Source: CALLPQ01 sp038531745
GTDB lineage: Bacteria > Pseudomonadota > Alphaproteobacteria > Caulobacterales > Parvularculaceae
DNA: 64,000 nt
Assembly (NCBI GenBank): GCA_038531745.1
Contig: JBCBBJ010000009.1
Location: 75,218-139,217 of the forward strand
Direction: 5' to 3'
Shown: positions 9,228 through 19,194 of the stretch, piece after piece
How the letters are laid out: every line of letters starts with the position of its first letter
Numbering within the stretch: position 1 is the first letter of the stretch
The notes under the pieces: model-generated
What the model was told of the DNA's origin: nothing
The model's database searches: none
What the model saw: only the letters and a program-made list of their open reading frames with translations
Made by a program: the position numbers and the translations under genes

Positions 9228-10250
9228 ATGATACGGGCGGTAATCGGCATCGTTGTTGTCGTCAGTGTGCTCAGCGTTGCTTTTGTTCACCACGGGCATC
9301 AGCTTTTTGAGCGAGAAGGGGTACCGCTTGCCGCCGGTGAATGGACCGATATCGCTGCCACGGTCGCGCGCCATCCACTGACCGCGGAAGCATCCGTGGA
9401 CGTACCCGTACAACGCGGCTTGCTAACCTATCGCGGCGGTCTTGAACTGAAGAGTGAGCATCCTGCCTTTGGCGGGTTTTCTGGTTTTGACGTGGGCGCC
9501 GATGGGCAATCCTTCACCGCCCTGTCGGATCGAGGGTTCTGGCTTGAGGGCACACTGATCCATGATGTGGACGGAACGCTCACCGACGTGAGCGATCTGC
9601 GTATGGCGCCGCTCACCGATGATCAGGGGGCAGCGCTGCAGGGCCGTGCCGCCGATAGTGAAGGCTTGCATCCCACCGGCGAAGGGTTTCTCGTTTCCTT
9701 TGAACGCGAACCGCGTGTGGCGCATTATCGCCGACAGGCAGCAAAGCCACCTGTTCTTGACCGAATCATAGTCAATTATGGCGCGCTTGACCATTTGCGT
9801 ACCAATCAATCCCTTGAGGGGGTCACCCGCAGTGAGCGGGGCCAGATCATCGTCGGTGTCCAGCATAATAAGGACCGCCCCGACCAGCATCAGTTTTACC
9901 GGTCACCGCATGATGCGTTTTATCTGGCGCGCACCAAACCTTTTTATCTGACAGAAATCGCGTTTCATCGCGCTCGGTTGTTTTTACTTGAGCGCCATTA
10001 TTCAAAAAAGACCGGTCAGATGATCAGAGTATCGATGGCCACGGTGACGGGTACGGACTTACCATTAGAAACATCCACACCGGTTGAGCTTGCCCGGTTC
10101 GATGGCAGCGACAGAATAGATAATTTCGAAGGGATGGCGCTGCGCACCCACGATGGTCGAACGCAGATTTTCATGATCTCTGATGATAACTTTAGTGGAA
10201 AGCAAAAAACCCTACTGATGCAATTTGACCTGAGCCCAGGCGTTGAATGA
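9228..10250 (+). CDS. Exported esterase-like activity of phytase family protein
   Basis: About 340 residues from an ATG four bases after the cobT stop. A single N-terminal hydrophobic segment (about residues 3-20) is a signal peptide or anchor. The rest matches the phytase-like beta-propeller family: GFSGFDVGADGQSFTALSDRGFW, ADSEGLHPTGEGFLVSFE, the LFLLERHYS element and the closing FMISDDNFS. Members are periplasmic or secreted and often annotated as phytase-like esterases, with substrates seldom established. The close spacing suggests co-transcription with cobT, which need not imply a shared pathway. Confidence 0.82.
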   Translation: MIRAVIGIVVVVSVLSVAFVHHGHQLFEREGVPLAAGEWTDIAATVARHPLTAEASVDVPVQRGLLTYRGGLELKSEHPAFGGFSGFDVGADGQSFTALSDRGFWLEGTLIHDVDGTLTDVSDLRMAPLTDDQGAALQGRAADSEGLHPTGEGFLVSFEREPRVAHYRRQAAKPPVLDRIIVNYGALDHLRTNQSLEGVTRSERGQIIVGVQHNKDRPDQHQFYRSPHDAFYLARTKPFYLTEIAFHRARLFLLERHYSKKTGQMIRVSMATVTGTDLPLETSTPVELARFDGSDRIDNFEGMALRTHDGRTQIFMISDDNFSGKQKTLLMQFDLSPGVE

Positions 10251-10407
10251 CAATGACTTTCGGTGATGCCGGTTTACGTTCCCGCGGTAGCGCGAGCGAG
10301 AGAGACACCCCGCGCACCGTGTATTTCCGATCCTAATATGTGGTGGCGGAGCTGGGGTGAATCTACGCGGCGGTCCCCTTTTCTACCCTGCGAAAACGGG
10401 TGTTATT

Positions 10408-11787
10408 CTAGCGTTTCTTTTTCTTGTTCTCATACGGATTATCCTGTTTTTTCAGGATCAGCCGAATCGGGACAGCCGGGATATCAAAGGCCTCGCGGAT
10501 GGCATTCACCAGATACCGCTTATAGGATGTGGGCACATCATCTGCCCGCGAACACTGGGCTACAAAGGTAGGAGGCCGTGTTTTCGTCTGGGCGATATAG
10601 CGAAATTTTATTCGCCGCCCGGAAACTGCCGGTGGTGGATGGCGACCGGTGGCCTCATGCAGCCAATCATTCAGATCGGGTGTTTTTATTCTTGCGTTCC
10701 AGTCGCGATAAACCGAAGTAACCGCTGGCATCAAGCCATTGATCCCCAAACCGGATTTCGCCGAAATCCTGATAATGGGCACTCGCGGTGCCTGCGGCAA
10801 AAGGCGGTCAACACGCTCACGGATATCGCGGAACGCTTCGTCACGATCAACCACAAGATCCCATTTATTGGCCACAAGAACGAGCGCACGCCCCTCCCGC
10901 ATGCATAAGTCGGCCAGCGTCAACTCCTGTTTTTCCAGCGGTGTAAGCGCATCAAACATCAGGACACAGACTTCGGCGAATACGATCGCGCGGATGGAAT
11001 CGGCAACGGAGAGCTTCTCAAGTTTTTCCTGGACTTTAGCGCGCTTTCGCATGCCCGCCGTATCATAGAGTTTTACGGGCCAGTCACGGTCTTCGCCTTC
11101 CCACGTCCACTCAATACCAATGGCATCGCGGGTAATGCCAGCCTCCGGACCCACCAGCATCCTGTCTTCGCCGATAAGACGGTTGACCATTGTTGACTTT
11201 CCCGCATTGGGCCGACCGATAATCGCCACACGGAGTGGTTTTAACGGATCGTCCCAGGCAATTTCGTCTTCTTCGGCTTCGAGGCCCGCAAGCGGCGTCA
11301 GGTGAGGCTCCAACGCTTGGTAGAGATCCGACAAACCCTCCCCATGTTCCGCAGACAGACCAATGGGTTCACCCAAGCCCAGGCCATAGGCGTCGTAAAA
11401 ACCGGCATCGGCCTGTTTGGCATCAACTTTATTGGCCACAAGAATGATCGGCTTGCCGCCGGCGCGCAAAAGCCCGGCAAAACTCTCATCCATAGGCGTA
11501 ACACCTGCCTTGGCGTCAATGATGAACAGGCAAACCGTGGCATCGTCCATGGCGATCTCGGTTTGCTGGCGCATGCGCCCTTCAAGCGCGTCAATGGGCG
11601 CGTCTTCAAGACCGGGGGTGTCGATCACCAAAAAATCAAGATCACCAAGCCGGGCAAGCCCTTCGCGGCGGTCGCGCGTCACCCCAGGCTGATCATCGAC
11701 GAGGGCGAGGCGTTTGCCCACCAAACGGTTAAAAAGGGTGGACTTGCCCACATTAGGCCGCCCGATAAGCGCAACTTTGGCGGCCAT
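10408..11787 (-). CDS. der: Ribosome-biogenesis GTPase Der (EngA)
   Basis: 459 residues with two tandem GTPase domains. The first has GRPNVGKST (residues about 8-16), DTPGLED and NKVD; the second has GRPNAGKST, DTAGMRKRAK and NKWD. A KH-like C-terminal domain follows and ends in a lysine-rich tail. Der acts in maturation of the 50S subunit and is essential in most bacteria. It lies 66 bp downstream of bamB on the same strand, and the bamB-der adjacency is widespread in proteobacteria. Confidence 0.97.
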   Translation of the reverse strand: MAAKVALIGRPNVGKSTLFNRLVGKRLALVDDQPGVTRDRREGLARLGDLDFLVIDTPGLEDAPIDALEGRMRQQTEIAMDDATVCLFIIDAKAGVTPMDESFAGLLRAGGKPIILVANKVDAKQADAGFYDAYGLGLGEPIGLSAEHGEGLSDLYQALEPHLTPLAGLEAEEDEIAWDDPLKPLRVAIIGRPNAGKSTMVNRLIGEDRMLVGPEAGITRDAIGIEWTWEGEDRDWPVKLYDTAGMRKRAKVQEKLEKLSVADSIRAIVFAEVCVLMFDALTPLEKQELTLADLCMREGRALVLVANKWDLVVDRDEAFRDIRERVDRLLPQAPRVPIIRISAKSGLGINGLMPAVTSVYRDWNARIKTPDLNDWLHEATGRHPPPAVSGRRIKFRYIAQTKTRPPTFVAQCSRADDVPTSYKRYLVNAIREAFDIPAVPIRLILKKQDNPYENKKKKR

Positions 11788-11853
11788 GGCTGGCAGTCTC
11801 CGAACGGGGTTTGGCCGGATGCACCGGCCCTAACCCCTCATAGGTAAGGGGTG

Positions 11854-13284
11854 TTATTGATAGGCGCGCAGCTTGCCTTTTTGGGTCAGCACATAGATCT
11901 TTTCACCAGAAACCACAGGGGAGACGAGCGAGCCTTCCTTGATCTTTTTGGTTTCGACGATTTCGCCGTCGGTGGGGTCAACCTTCACCAGTTCGCCTAC
12001 GGACGAAACAAGAACCAGATGATCCCCGGCAAGCACCGGCCCGGCCCAGGCGATCCGCCCCTTTTTCTTTTTGACTTTTTCGTGTTTGCGCAATTGCGAG
12101 ACCCACACGATTGCGCCATGTTCCCGCGAGACACAGACAAGTTCAGAATCGACCGACACGAGATAGATAAAGTCGCCAGCGACCCAGGGCATCTGTAGCC
12201 CGGCAACGCTTACCGCCCAGACCCGGTCACCCGACCGAATATCAATGGCAACCAATTGGCCCGCATGGCTGACCGCATAAACAAGACCGCGGTCAATCAC
12301 CGGACTACCGGCAATATCATTTAAGGTGGAAAGCGCCGTAAGCTGAGCATTGCGCACTAGTGAGTCTGTCCAGAGCGGACGCCCGTTCTCGGTCAGGAAC
12401 GCCACAAGCTCGCCCGAAGAAAACGGCGCGACCACAAGATCACCCGCCGCCGCTGCGCTAGAGGACGACAGGATGCGTGCTGCTTCCTCAAAGGACTGGA
12501 AGTTCCATTTTTTTTCGCCGGTTTCCTGATCGAATGACAGAAAATCATTGGTGATGGTGGTGGCATAGACTGCGCCGCGATAGGCCGTGGGCGGGGTGCG
12601 GATGGGTGCATCGGTTTTGGTCAGCCATTCTTGCTCGCCAGTGTCGGCATCCAGCGCAGCAACAAAGCCAAAGCCGGAGCTTACAAAGATTTTCCCGCCC
12701 TCATAGGCAACACCGCCGCCGAAGCCTTCCTGGGCAGCCTTTGGGCGTTGAAACATTTCCTGGACGCGGAACCGTTCGCTCACATCCTGCGTCAATTCAG
12801 TGCGCCAAACGAGGGAGCCATCCGCTTCGTCAAAAGCGGTCACTTTGGCTTCAGCGTCCACAACGAAGACTTTGCCATCGGCGATCACGGGCGGCGCAAG
12901 CACCAATTCCAACCGGTTAGAGGCTTTGCCCACATCTGCTTGCCAGGCAAGCTCAAAGCCGAGATCGGCGCTCAGATGATGGAGCGTGTGGTCGGCCTCG
13001 CCGCCAGGCTGTGGCCAGGAATTGTTCACATAAGAAGGCGGTGTACTGACGGAAAGGCCCGCATACCGCGCATCTGCCTTAACGATATCTTCCAGCGCCA
13101 GCACCGGGATACGGCCATCATCATTTAGGTCAATTTCGGTGGTATCGTCGCCGCCAAAAAGCCCGCCGCCCAGCGGCCCGCCCGAACACCCAGCAACCGC
13201 GGCGAGGCCAAGGGCGCCGAGCGCGGTGCGGGTTAAGGGTTTGGGAGCTTGGAAAAAGCTGGAGACAAAAGTGGAAAAACGCAT
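11854..13284 (-). CDS. bamB: Outer-membrane assembly lipoprotein BamB, PQQ-type beta-propeller
   Basis: 476 residues. The signal peptide ends in a lipobox, LAAVAGC, about residue 33. Repeated PQQ-propeller blades are visible, for example VFVVDAEAKVTAFDEADGSLVWR, FVAALDADTGEQEW and LVAIDIRSGDRVWAVS. BamB is the accessory lipoprotein of the BAM complex that folds beta-barrel proteins into the outer membrane. Genome context (TPR protein upstream, der downstream) matches the conserved yfgM-bamB-der order. Confidence 0.93.
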   Translation of the reverse strand: MRFSTFVSSFFQAPKPLTRTALGALGLAAVAGCSGGPLGGGLFGGDDTTEIDLNDDGRIPVLALEDIVKADARYAGLSVSTPPSYVNNSWPQPGGEADHTLHHLSADLGFELAWQADVGKASNRLELVLAPPVIADGKVFVVDAEAKVTAFDEADGSLVWRTELTQDVSERFRVQEMFQRPKAAQEGFGGGVAYEGGKIFVSSGFGFVAALDADTGEQEWLTKTDAPIRTPPTAYRGAVYATTITNDFLSFDQETGEKKWNFQSFEEAARILSSSSAAAAGDLVVAPFSSGELVAFLTENGRPLWTDSLVRNAQLTALSTLNDIAGSPVIDRGLVYAVSHAGQLVAIDIRSGDRVWAVSVAGLQMPWVAGDFIYLVSVDSELVCVSREHGAIVWVSQLRKHEKVKKKKGRIAWAGPVLAGDHLVLVSSVGELVKVDPTDGEIVETKKIKEGSLVSPVVSGEKIYVLTQKGKLRAYQ

Positions 13285-13441
13285 AGGAAACTTGCCTGAT
13301 CATCGAACGGGTGAGCAACTCACCGGGAATGCCATGTCTATTGAGCACGGACCGGCGCAAATAACAATTTGTCGGCGCGCTGACTGCTATCGAATGAAGT
13401 GTATCGCCAAACCGTGCCGATTTTGTGGTGACGGATGGTCT

Positions 13442-14317
13442 CTACCGATCACGACCGGGCTTGCCCGGATCCTCTTGGGGTGCTTCGGCGTCTGGGATCT
13501 CGGGGTCTAGTATCTCGACGCCATCAACCGCCGGTATCGCGATGGGTGCCGCCTCGCTAGCCTCGTCAACGTTTTCAGCGTTTGGGGTTTCATCACCCAC
13601 CGTCGTGCCCAGCGTTTCCAGCAGATCCTCAACCCGTGTCTTACCGGAGATATTGGCGCCATCACGGCCAGCGCGCGCAACCACCGCAAACTCCCCCGCG
13701 CGCGATTTCAAGATTGCCGGGACGTCTGGGTTCAAGGCCAGAAAATCAAACGCCTGAATGGCGGCTTCATAATCATCATCCTTGATCGCCGCGAGGGCAA
13801 CAACCTCACGGGCATAATAACCAAGCGGACTTAACGCGTTCGGCAGGTCGCCAAGATCGTCCGTCACCGCTTTGCGCCCGCCATTATCAAGGGACAAATA
13901 CGCGGCGCGTAGGCGGGCGAGGTCGCGTAAGCCATCGCTCACCGCCTCATTGGCGATGACATCGCGGTATAACCGATAAGCCTGGGCCGTATCGCCATCA
14001 CGGGCCAGCAAGGGCGCCCGCTGAAAAGCTGCCAGCGCGGCATAGCCGGGCGCATCGCTTTGCGTCACTGCACTGAGGAGCTCTTCGCCGCTTGCGGGCG
14101 CATCTTCCAAAGCCAGCAGCGCCTCGTGATAGGCAAGCGCGCCTTTTTCTGCAGCAGCTTCTTTTTGGCTTGAATAAACCTGCCATCCCGCGACGGCCAT
14201 CACGATTGCAACACCAAAGCCGATCAGGATAGGGCCAATCTGGCGGATCACCTTCATTTGGCGTTCTTCGGCAAGTTCCTGGTCTACTTCGCGTAATGTG
14301 CTGTCTTCTGACGTCAC
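13442..14317 (-). CDS. Membrane-anchored tetratricopeptide protein, YfgM-like
   Basis: About 291 residues from a GTG at 14317, chosen because AGGAC lies seven bases upstream; the longer frame has an implausible basic leader. A short cytoplasmic N-terminus is followed by one membrane segment (about residues 24-45, GPILIGFGVAIVMAVAGW), then helical TPR-like repeats rich in Ala and Leu, then an acidic Pro-rich tail. YfgM of E. coli is an inner-membrane TPR protein linked to the SecYEG translocon and periplasmic chaperones. Position directly upstream of bamB supports the assignment. Confidence 0.8.
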   Translation of the reverse strand: MTSEDSTLREVDQELAEERQMKVIRQIGPILIGFGVAIVMAVAGWQVYSSQKEAAAEKGALAYHEALLALEDAPASGEELLSAVTQSDAPGYAALAAFQRAPLLARDGDTAQAYRLYRDVIANEAVSDGLRDLARLRAAYLSLDNGGRKAVTDDLGDLPNALSPLGYYAREVVALAAIKDDDYEAAIQAFDFLALNPDVPAILKSRAGEFAVVARAGRDGANISGKTRVEDLLETLGTTVGDETPNAENVDEASEAAPIAIPAVDGVEILDPEIPDAEAPQEDPGKPGRDR

Positions 14318-14463
14318 CGTTTTCGTCCTGTGTTTGCGAGGGCATCCTTTGCCGGTGTGGTTGCCATTGGCACCCGCCAGCGAAGGCCGTACATATCTGT
14401 CTTTCAACACTGGCGCAATCACTGGCGCACTCGCGTGATCGGCAACGGGGAGCGGAGGATTTT

Positions 14464-15054
14464 ATGGGAACGGTAAAAGAGGCTTTGTCGATATTTTGGC
14501 GCCGGGCCATGGCCATTTGGCTGGTTATTGCGTTGCTATTCACCGCCGGTTGTATGGGCGGACCGTCCTATCGCGATGCCACCGTACCGCTGGAAACCGC
14601 CGCAAATGTGGATCTTGACCGATATCTGGGCAAATGGTTCGAGATTGCGCGCCTGCCCAATCGGTTTGAGAAAAACTGCGAGGCAGTGACGGCGCGATAT
14701 GACCGGCGCAAGGACGGCAAGATCCTTGTGGTCAACACATGCCGGAAAGGCGGCGTTGACGGACCGGCCGATAGTGCCATTGGCCGGGCAAAGGTCGTCG
14801 ACACCACCACCAATGCCAAACTCAAGGTCAGCTTTTTCGGCCCCTTCTGGGGGGACTATTGGATTTTGGATGTGGACCCTGATTATCGCATTGCCCTTGT
14901 GGGGGAGCCGTCAGGAAAATATTTGTGGATATTGGCGCGCACACCCACCTTGGCACCAGAAGACCGGGAACTCGCCCTGCGCAAGTTACGGGGCTTTGGG
15001 TACGATACGAATGCGCTGTACTTCACACGCCAACCACCCGGCGGCGGGCAATAG
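14464..15054 (+). CDS. Lipocalin family outer-membrane lipoprotein, Blc-like
   Basis: About 196 residues; the ATG at 14464 follows GGAGCGGAGGAT. The signal peptide ends in the lipobox LLFTAGC. The bacterial lipocalin signature is clear: YLGKWFEIARLPNRFEKNC near the N-terminus, the central VNTCRKGG element, and the closing DYWILDVDPDY with an arginine-rich strand. Such proteins bind hydrophobic ligands such as lysophospholipids or fatty acids at the envelope. It is divergent from the YfgM-like gene and stands alone. Confidence 0.92.
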   Translation: MGTVKEALSIFWRRAMAIWLVIALLFTAGCMGGPSYRDATVPLETAANVDLDRYLGKWFEIARLPNRFEKNCEAVTARYDRRKDGKILVVNTCRKGGVDGPADSAIGRAKVVDTTTNAKLKVSFFGPFWGDYWILDVDPDYRIALVGEPSGKYLWILARTPTLAPEDRELALRKLRGFGYDTNALYFTRQPPGGGQ

Positions 15055-15109
15055 GCAATTTTTTGGTTAGAACTGATCACTGGACAAGTCTCCCCAAGCC
15101 TCGGGGCCA

Positions 15110-18100
15110 TTATGGAGGATCGGTCAAGATATCTTCATTTTCAAAGGCTCGGCGCAATACCCCCGGCGCCAATGCTGACAAGGGCTTGATGGTCACCATA
15201 GGCGCGGTCACCTCCCCCGTAATCTCGTAGGAAACCGCGAGGAGCCCTTCCCCTTTTCGATTCACCAATAACGGTCCGATCAGCGGTGTGTTCCCCAAAA
15301 TCGCGTTGATCTGATAAATCGGCGCCAGCGCCCCGGCGAGGGCAACGCCGGTGCCATCAAGACCGATGGTGCCCGCCGCCGACAAACCAACAGACGGCCC
15401 CACGGCGTTAGCCTCACTAATGTCGATTTTACCGTCGCTGATCTCAAACAGGGCCTCCACCGATTGAAGGGCGATACCCTGGTCACTCATCAAGTCGGCC
15501 AAAGCTTCCAAAGAACCAGCTGCGAAAAGCTTTGCCAACATCGGCGCGTCAACCACCTGGAGCCCCCGCGCTGCGAGTGTGCCGCCAATGGGCCCGCCGG
15601 GTCTGTTAGCGAGGGCGAGCGTCATTTGACCAGCCCCGCCGCGCAGCGAGGTGAGCCCGAAAATGCCGCGCATTAGATCGCCAATATTTGTAGTCTCGGC
15701 AACAACCGTTCGCTGCACCGGGGGTGACTTTTCGCTATCCGGGCTCGATGTGGCGTCGGCCGGATCGCTGGACAACAGCACCGACAAGGGCCGACGGTCG
15801 GCGTCAAAACCTGACAAGTTCAAGACCTTTAGATTTTGGGAATCATGGACAATGTCGAGCGATGCATCAGCAAGCGAAATACCATTGCGCAATTCCAACC
15901 TGTCAAACCGCAACCGCGCCTTCATCCCCCGGCCCCAATCATTCGCAGCACCTTCTTGCCCATCCTCAACTGTCCCCTTGCCCGTATTGGTGCCAAGATC
16001 GGGGTTAGATAAAAACCGCTCAACAACCGGGCCTAAATTGATAAAGCTGCCCGACACGAGGGCTTCTAAGGCTTCCCCGCGCGCTCGGCTCGCCTCAAAA
16101 GAAAAATCTGCATAGCGATCAATCGCCACGACAGGCATGGCAAGCCCGGCGAGACGCCCGTCGGCAAAAAGACTATAGGTACCCTGAATATCGAGCCCCT
16201 CACCGTCAATGGTGATTTCACCGCTTTGGCGACCGTCGGCACCATAGCGGATCGTCAGATCAAGGGCCGTTAGCACACCTGGCTGTTTGCGCCACGCGAG
16301 ATCATCAAGCGTAAGGGTGGCATCCGAAAAATCTGCGGCAATGTCGAGCCGTGAAAACGTCCGGTATCGCCCGCGTGCATCAATCGCCAGATCAACCGGT
16401 CCGGCAAGGACGGATCGCGTCGGGATGCCCAATAGGTCAGCCGTAGATGCATCAAATCGACCCGCCAGGGTCAAGCGCGAAGGATCACGGCTGGCCGTAA
16501 AGTCCTGCGACCACACAATGTCAACGGGCGTTACCCCAAGCCGGGCGGTCCCGGCAATGGACAATCCGCCATCAGACAAATCCATGGTACCGACCGCATC
16601 GGTAAGGTCGAGGTCCTGCCAAGCTTCCAGTAGAATTAGATTTTCAAACGCCGCCGTTCCATCATAGCTAAAGCGCGGCTTGTCTTGTTGCCAATCGGGA
16701 CGCCGGATCACGGTCATGTCCACAGCAGCATCGCCCGAAATCTGCGTTGGCTTTAAGCCTGATGCCTGAAGAAGTGAGAGAGGTTTTTCATTGATAAGGC
16801 GCAACATATCGGTCGCCTCACCCCTCGCCGCAAATGAGAATATCTGCCCGCCACCCCGCGGCGAAAATTGCGGTAGGGTTACAGCTCCCTTTGAAAAATT
16901 AACGGGCCCAGCAGCGCCGCGGTCAACAGCGATCTCTAGTTTGTTCCCATAAAGACGACCGTTACCCCGGGCACGGGTGAGCGGTGTCATGCCCGGAATA
17001 ATTTCCGCATCAACATTCAGCACGTCAAAGCTCAAGAACAAACTGTCATTGGGAATAAAGCCAAGGCTCGACTTTACACCCGGGGCCATGTCCATGGTGA
17101 AGAAAAGATTTTCCGCATACCCCTCTTTAATCCGGCGACTGACCCAACCGCGTGCGCGCGGCGCAAGGCTGACCGGCCAAAGTGCCATCAACCGCTCCTT
17201 GCCGATGCGCCCTGATGTTTTGAGATTTGCTTTTAACCCAGGTGATTGTGGTGGGCCATCGGTTTGGGGGTTCTGGAAGGAGAATGACCCGTCAAAGCCG
17301 ATATCATCTGTGGTCACCGCAATCTGGTCGAGAATGATTGCCTGGCGCCCCAAAATCGTGCCCGCCGCCTTGATTTCATTTGCCCCAAAAGGTTCGGCGA
17401 AAAATCCGGGAAGAGATAACACCGTCTCCCCGGCTCGAAGATCAAAGCGCACAGCATTTGTATTTCTTGGAAGCGTTGCTGTTCCCGTCAAATCGGTGGT
17501 AAGCGCCGGGCCTTTGACAGATAGATTGTCCAGGGTAAGGGTACTCGGGTCGCCCGCATAGGAACCGTTTGCAGCAAAGTACTCAACCGCAGGACCGGCA
17601 CCATCCAGCCCCATGGCGGTGAGGCCCATGGTGCCCGGCGCGCCACGCAAGTCGAACAGAGCTGATTTGACCGTCCCCGCCGGACCAAGCGATGCTGTCA
17701 TTTCACCAGAAACAGAGCGAGGAAGCGGAATGGCCTCTGCCCCCCCAAAATGGGCCACGACCTTCGCGAGCGGAAACTCCTCAAAAATAAGCTTAACCGG
17801 GGTTTCAGGATCACTGCCTGCAGTTTCCTGCTCCAGGCGGAGATTTATCAATCCTGCTGCTTCACTTGATTGTACGGGTAGGGACAAATCAAAAAGGCCC
17901 GTACTCTTTTTGTAATTGATCCCACCGCCAGATACTCGCAGCGATTGCTCCTCCGATGTAAAATCGATGTAAATCTTGCCGACTTGCGCCTCATCAAGCG
18001 CACTGTTGTAAATACTCTTTCTCAGTCGGCTGACAATTGACTGAAATGATATCATCATGTGCGCTGCGGGGGCGGCATCTGATCGGGTATTGGGCGATTT

Positions 18101-18511
18101 TCCCACCATCTGATCGGAAACAACAACCGATAATTGATCCAGATGGACACGCCGCAAGGCGCTTACCCCGTGGCGCAGTCCAGCCTTATCGAACCAGAGG
18201 ATAAGCTGCGGCGTACGCAGTGTCAGTGCTTCGTCATTATGACGAATATCAAGATCGTCGATGGTCAACCGATAACGCGATCCATTATCCCGTTCGGTTT
18301 GTATGCGAATTTGCCCTGTGTATACGGCAGAGGCGGGTGGCAGCTTTGCTTCTATGGCGCGGTGGATAACCGGTTGAAGGATAGCAAGGTCAACTTCGCC
18401 GCGTTCCGCCTGCCAAATCATCCACGCCCCCAATGCCAGTACAATCGCCATGGAGGCACCGATCACCTCCAAACCGATAAGGGCAACGAAACGCAGATTA
18501 GGTTTCTTCAC
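15110..18511 (-). CDS. AsmA/YhdP-like giant envelope protein
   Basis: About 1133 residues, one N-terminal membrane anchor (FVALIGLEVIGASMAIVLALGAW region) followed by a long, beta-rich periplasmic part typical of the DUF3971 / AsmA-like group. Short repeated patterns such as FDLRAGETVL, GLSAAGTIGLDGTGVALAG and the late NAILGNTPLIGPLLVNRKGEGLLAVSYEI match the C-terminal AsmA-like region. Members of this group are proposed bridges carrying phospholipids to the outer membrane. The start is uncertain: I use a GTG at 18511 close to the membrane segment; a TTG at 18574 extends the frame by 21 codons. Confidence 0.85.
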   Translation of the reverse strand: MKKPNLRFVALIGLEVIGASMAIVLALGAWMIWQAERGEVDLAILQPVIHRAIEAKLPPASAVYTGQIRIQTERDNGSRYRLTIDDLDIRHNDEALTLRTPQLILWFDKAGLRHGVSALRRVHLDQLSVVVSDQMVGKSPNTRSDAAPAAHMMISFQSIVSRLRKSIYNSALDEAQVGKIYIDFTSEEQSLRVSGGGINYKKSTGLFDLSLPVQSSEAAGLINLRLEQETAGSDPETPVKLIFEEFPLAKVVAHFGGAEAIPLPRSVSGEMTASLGPAGTVKSALFDLRGAPGTMGLTAMGLDGAGPAVEYFAANGSYAGDPSTLTLDNLSVKGPALTTDLTGTATLPRNTNAVRFDLRAGETVLSLPGFFAEPFGANEIKAAGTILGRQAIILDQIAVTTDDIGFDGSFSFQNPQTDGPPQSPGLKANLKTSGRIGKERLMALWPVSLAPRARGWVSRRIKEGYAENLFFTMDMAPGVKSSLGFIPNDSLFLSFDVLNVDAEIIPGMTPLTRARGNGRLYGNKLEIAVDRGAAGPVNFSKGAVTLPQFSPRGGGQIFSFAARGEATDMLRLINEKPLSLLQASGLKPTQISGDAAVDMTVIRRPDWQQDKPRFSYDGTAAFENLILLEAWQDLDLTDAVGTMDLSDGGLSIAGTARLGVTPVDIVWSQDFTASRDPSRLTLAGRFDASTADLLGIPTRSVLAGPVDLAIDARGRYRTFSRLDIAADFSDATLTLDDLAWRKQPGVLTALDLTIRYGADGRQSGEITIDGEGLDIQGTYSLFADGRLAGLAMPVVAIDRYADFSFEASRARGEALEALVSGSFINLGPVVERFLSNPDLGTNTGKGTVEDGQEGAANDWGRGMKARLRFDRLELRNGISLADASLDIVHDSQNLKVLNLSGFDADRRPLSVLLSSDPADATSSPDSEKSPPVQRTVVAETTNIGDLMRGIFGLTSLRGGAGQMTLALANRPGGPIGGTLAARGLQVVDAPMLAKLFAAGSLEALADLMSDQGIALQSVEALFEISDGKIDISEANAVGPSVGLSAAGTIGLDGTGVALAGALAPIYQINAILGNTPLIGPLLVNRKGEGLLAVSYEITGEVTAPMVTIKPLSALAPGVLRRAFENEDILTDPP

Positions 18512-18675
18512 AAAAATACTCTGTCTACAGCCTACTATCAGGTAGAGTGAAGCTCTTACCCGAAAACCGCCCAACCTGCGGCACCTTCAGCATCAGAGTT
18601 TCATATTGTGTCGCGCAATACAAATAGGTACGTCAAGGCAACCGCGCATGCAGCAACCCGCAGGAGAATACCCCC

Positions 18676-19143
18676 ATGGCAACACTCGAAGAAGGCAAAA
18701 AGGCCCCCGCATTTACCTTGCCCACCGACGGTGACGGCACGGTGTCGCTGAAAGACTTCAGGGGCCAGAATGTTGTTGTCTATTTCTACCCCAAGGATGA
18801 CACCCCCGGCTGCACCAAACAGGCGATTGGGTTCACTGAACTTCAAGACGCGTTCGCCGAAGCCGATACACAGATCATTGGCATTTCCAAGGACCCCGTG
18901 GCCAAGCACGATAAATTCAAAGCAAAGCACGATCTTGGGATTATCCTCGCCTCCGATGCGGACAGCGACGTGACCGAGAAGTTTGGGAGCTGGGTCGAAA
19001 AAAGCATGTATGGCAAAACTTATATGGGGATCGATCGGTCGACTTTCCTGATCGACGGCACCGGCAAGATCCGCCAGATCTGGCGCAAGGTCCGCGTAAA
19101 GGATCATGTGGCGGCGGTTTTAGAAGCGGCCAAAGCACTTTAA
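18676..19143 (+). CDS. bcp: Thioredoxin-dependent peroxiredoxin, PrxQ/Bcp type, one-cysteine form
   Basis: 155 residues; ATG preceded by AGGAG. Thioredoxin-fold peroxidase with the peroxidatic site DDTPGCTKQA and the later FLIDGTGKIR strand. It reduces hydrogen peroxide and organic hydroperoxides. The peroxidatic Cys (about residue 46) is the only cysteine in the protein: the resolving Cys five residues on, present in E. coli Bcp, is replaced by Ile. So this enzyme must be recycled by an external thiol. It is followed 51 bp later by the DUF455 gene on the same strand. Confidence 0.94.
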   Translation: MATLEEGKKAPAFTLPTDGDGTVSLKDFRGQNVVVYFYPKDDTPGCTKQAIGFTELQDAFAEADTQIIGISKDPVAKHDKFKAKHDLGIILASDADSDVTEKFGSWVEKSMYGKTYMGIDRSTFLIDGTGKIRQIWRKVRVKDHVAAVLEAAKAL

Positions 19144-19194
19144 TACCCCGGTGGCATCGCCGGGATTTGCGGACCCGCGTGCAAGGAGAATTGA

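Noticed and set aside
10251..10407. Terminator or RNA gene between the esterase-like gene and der
   Set aside because: Only a weak ACCC/GGGT pairing is visible and there is no tRNA-like or other fold I can support.
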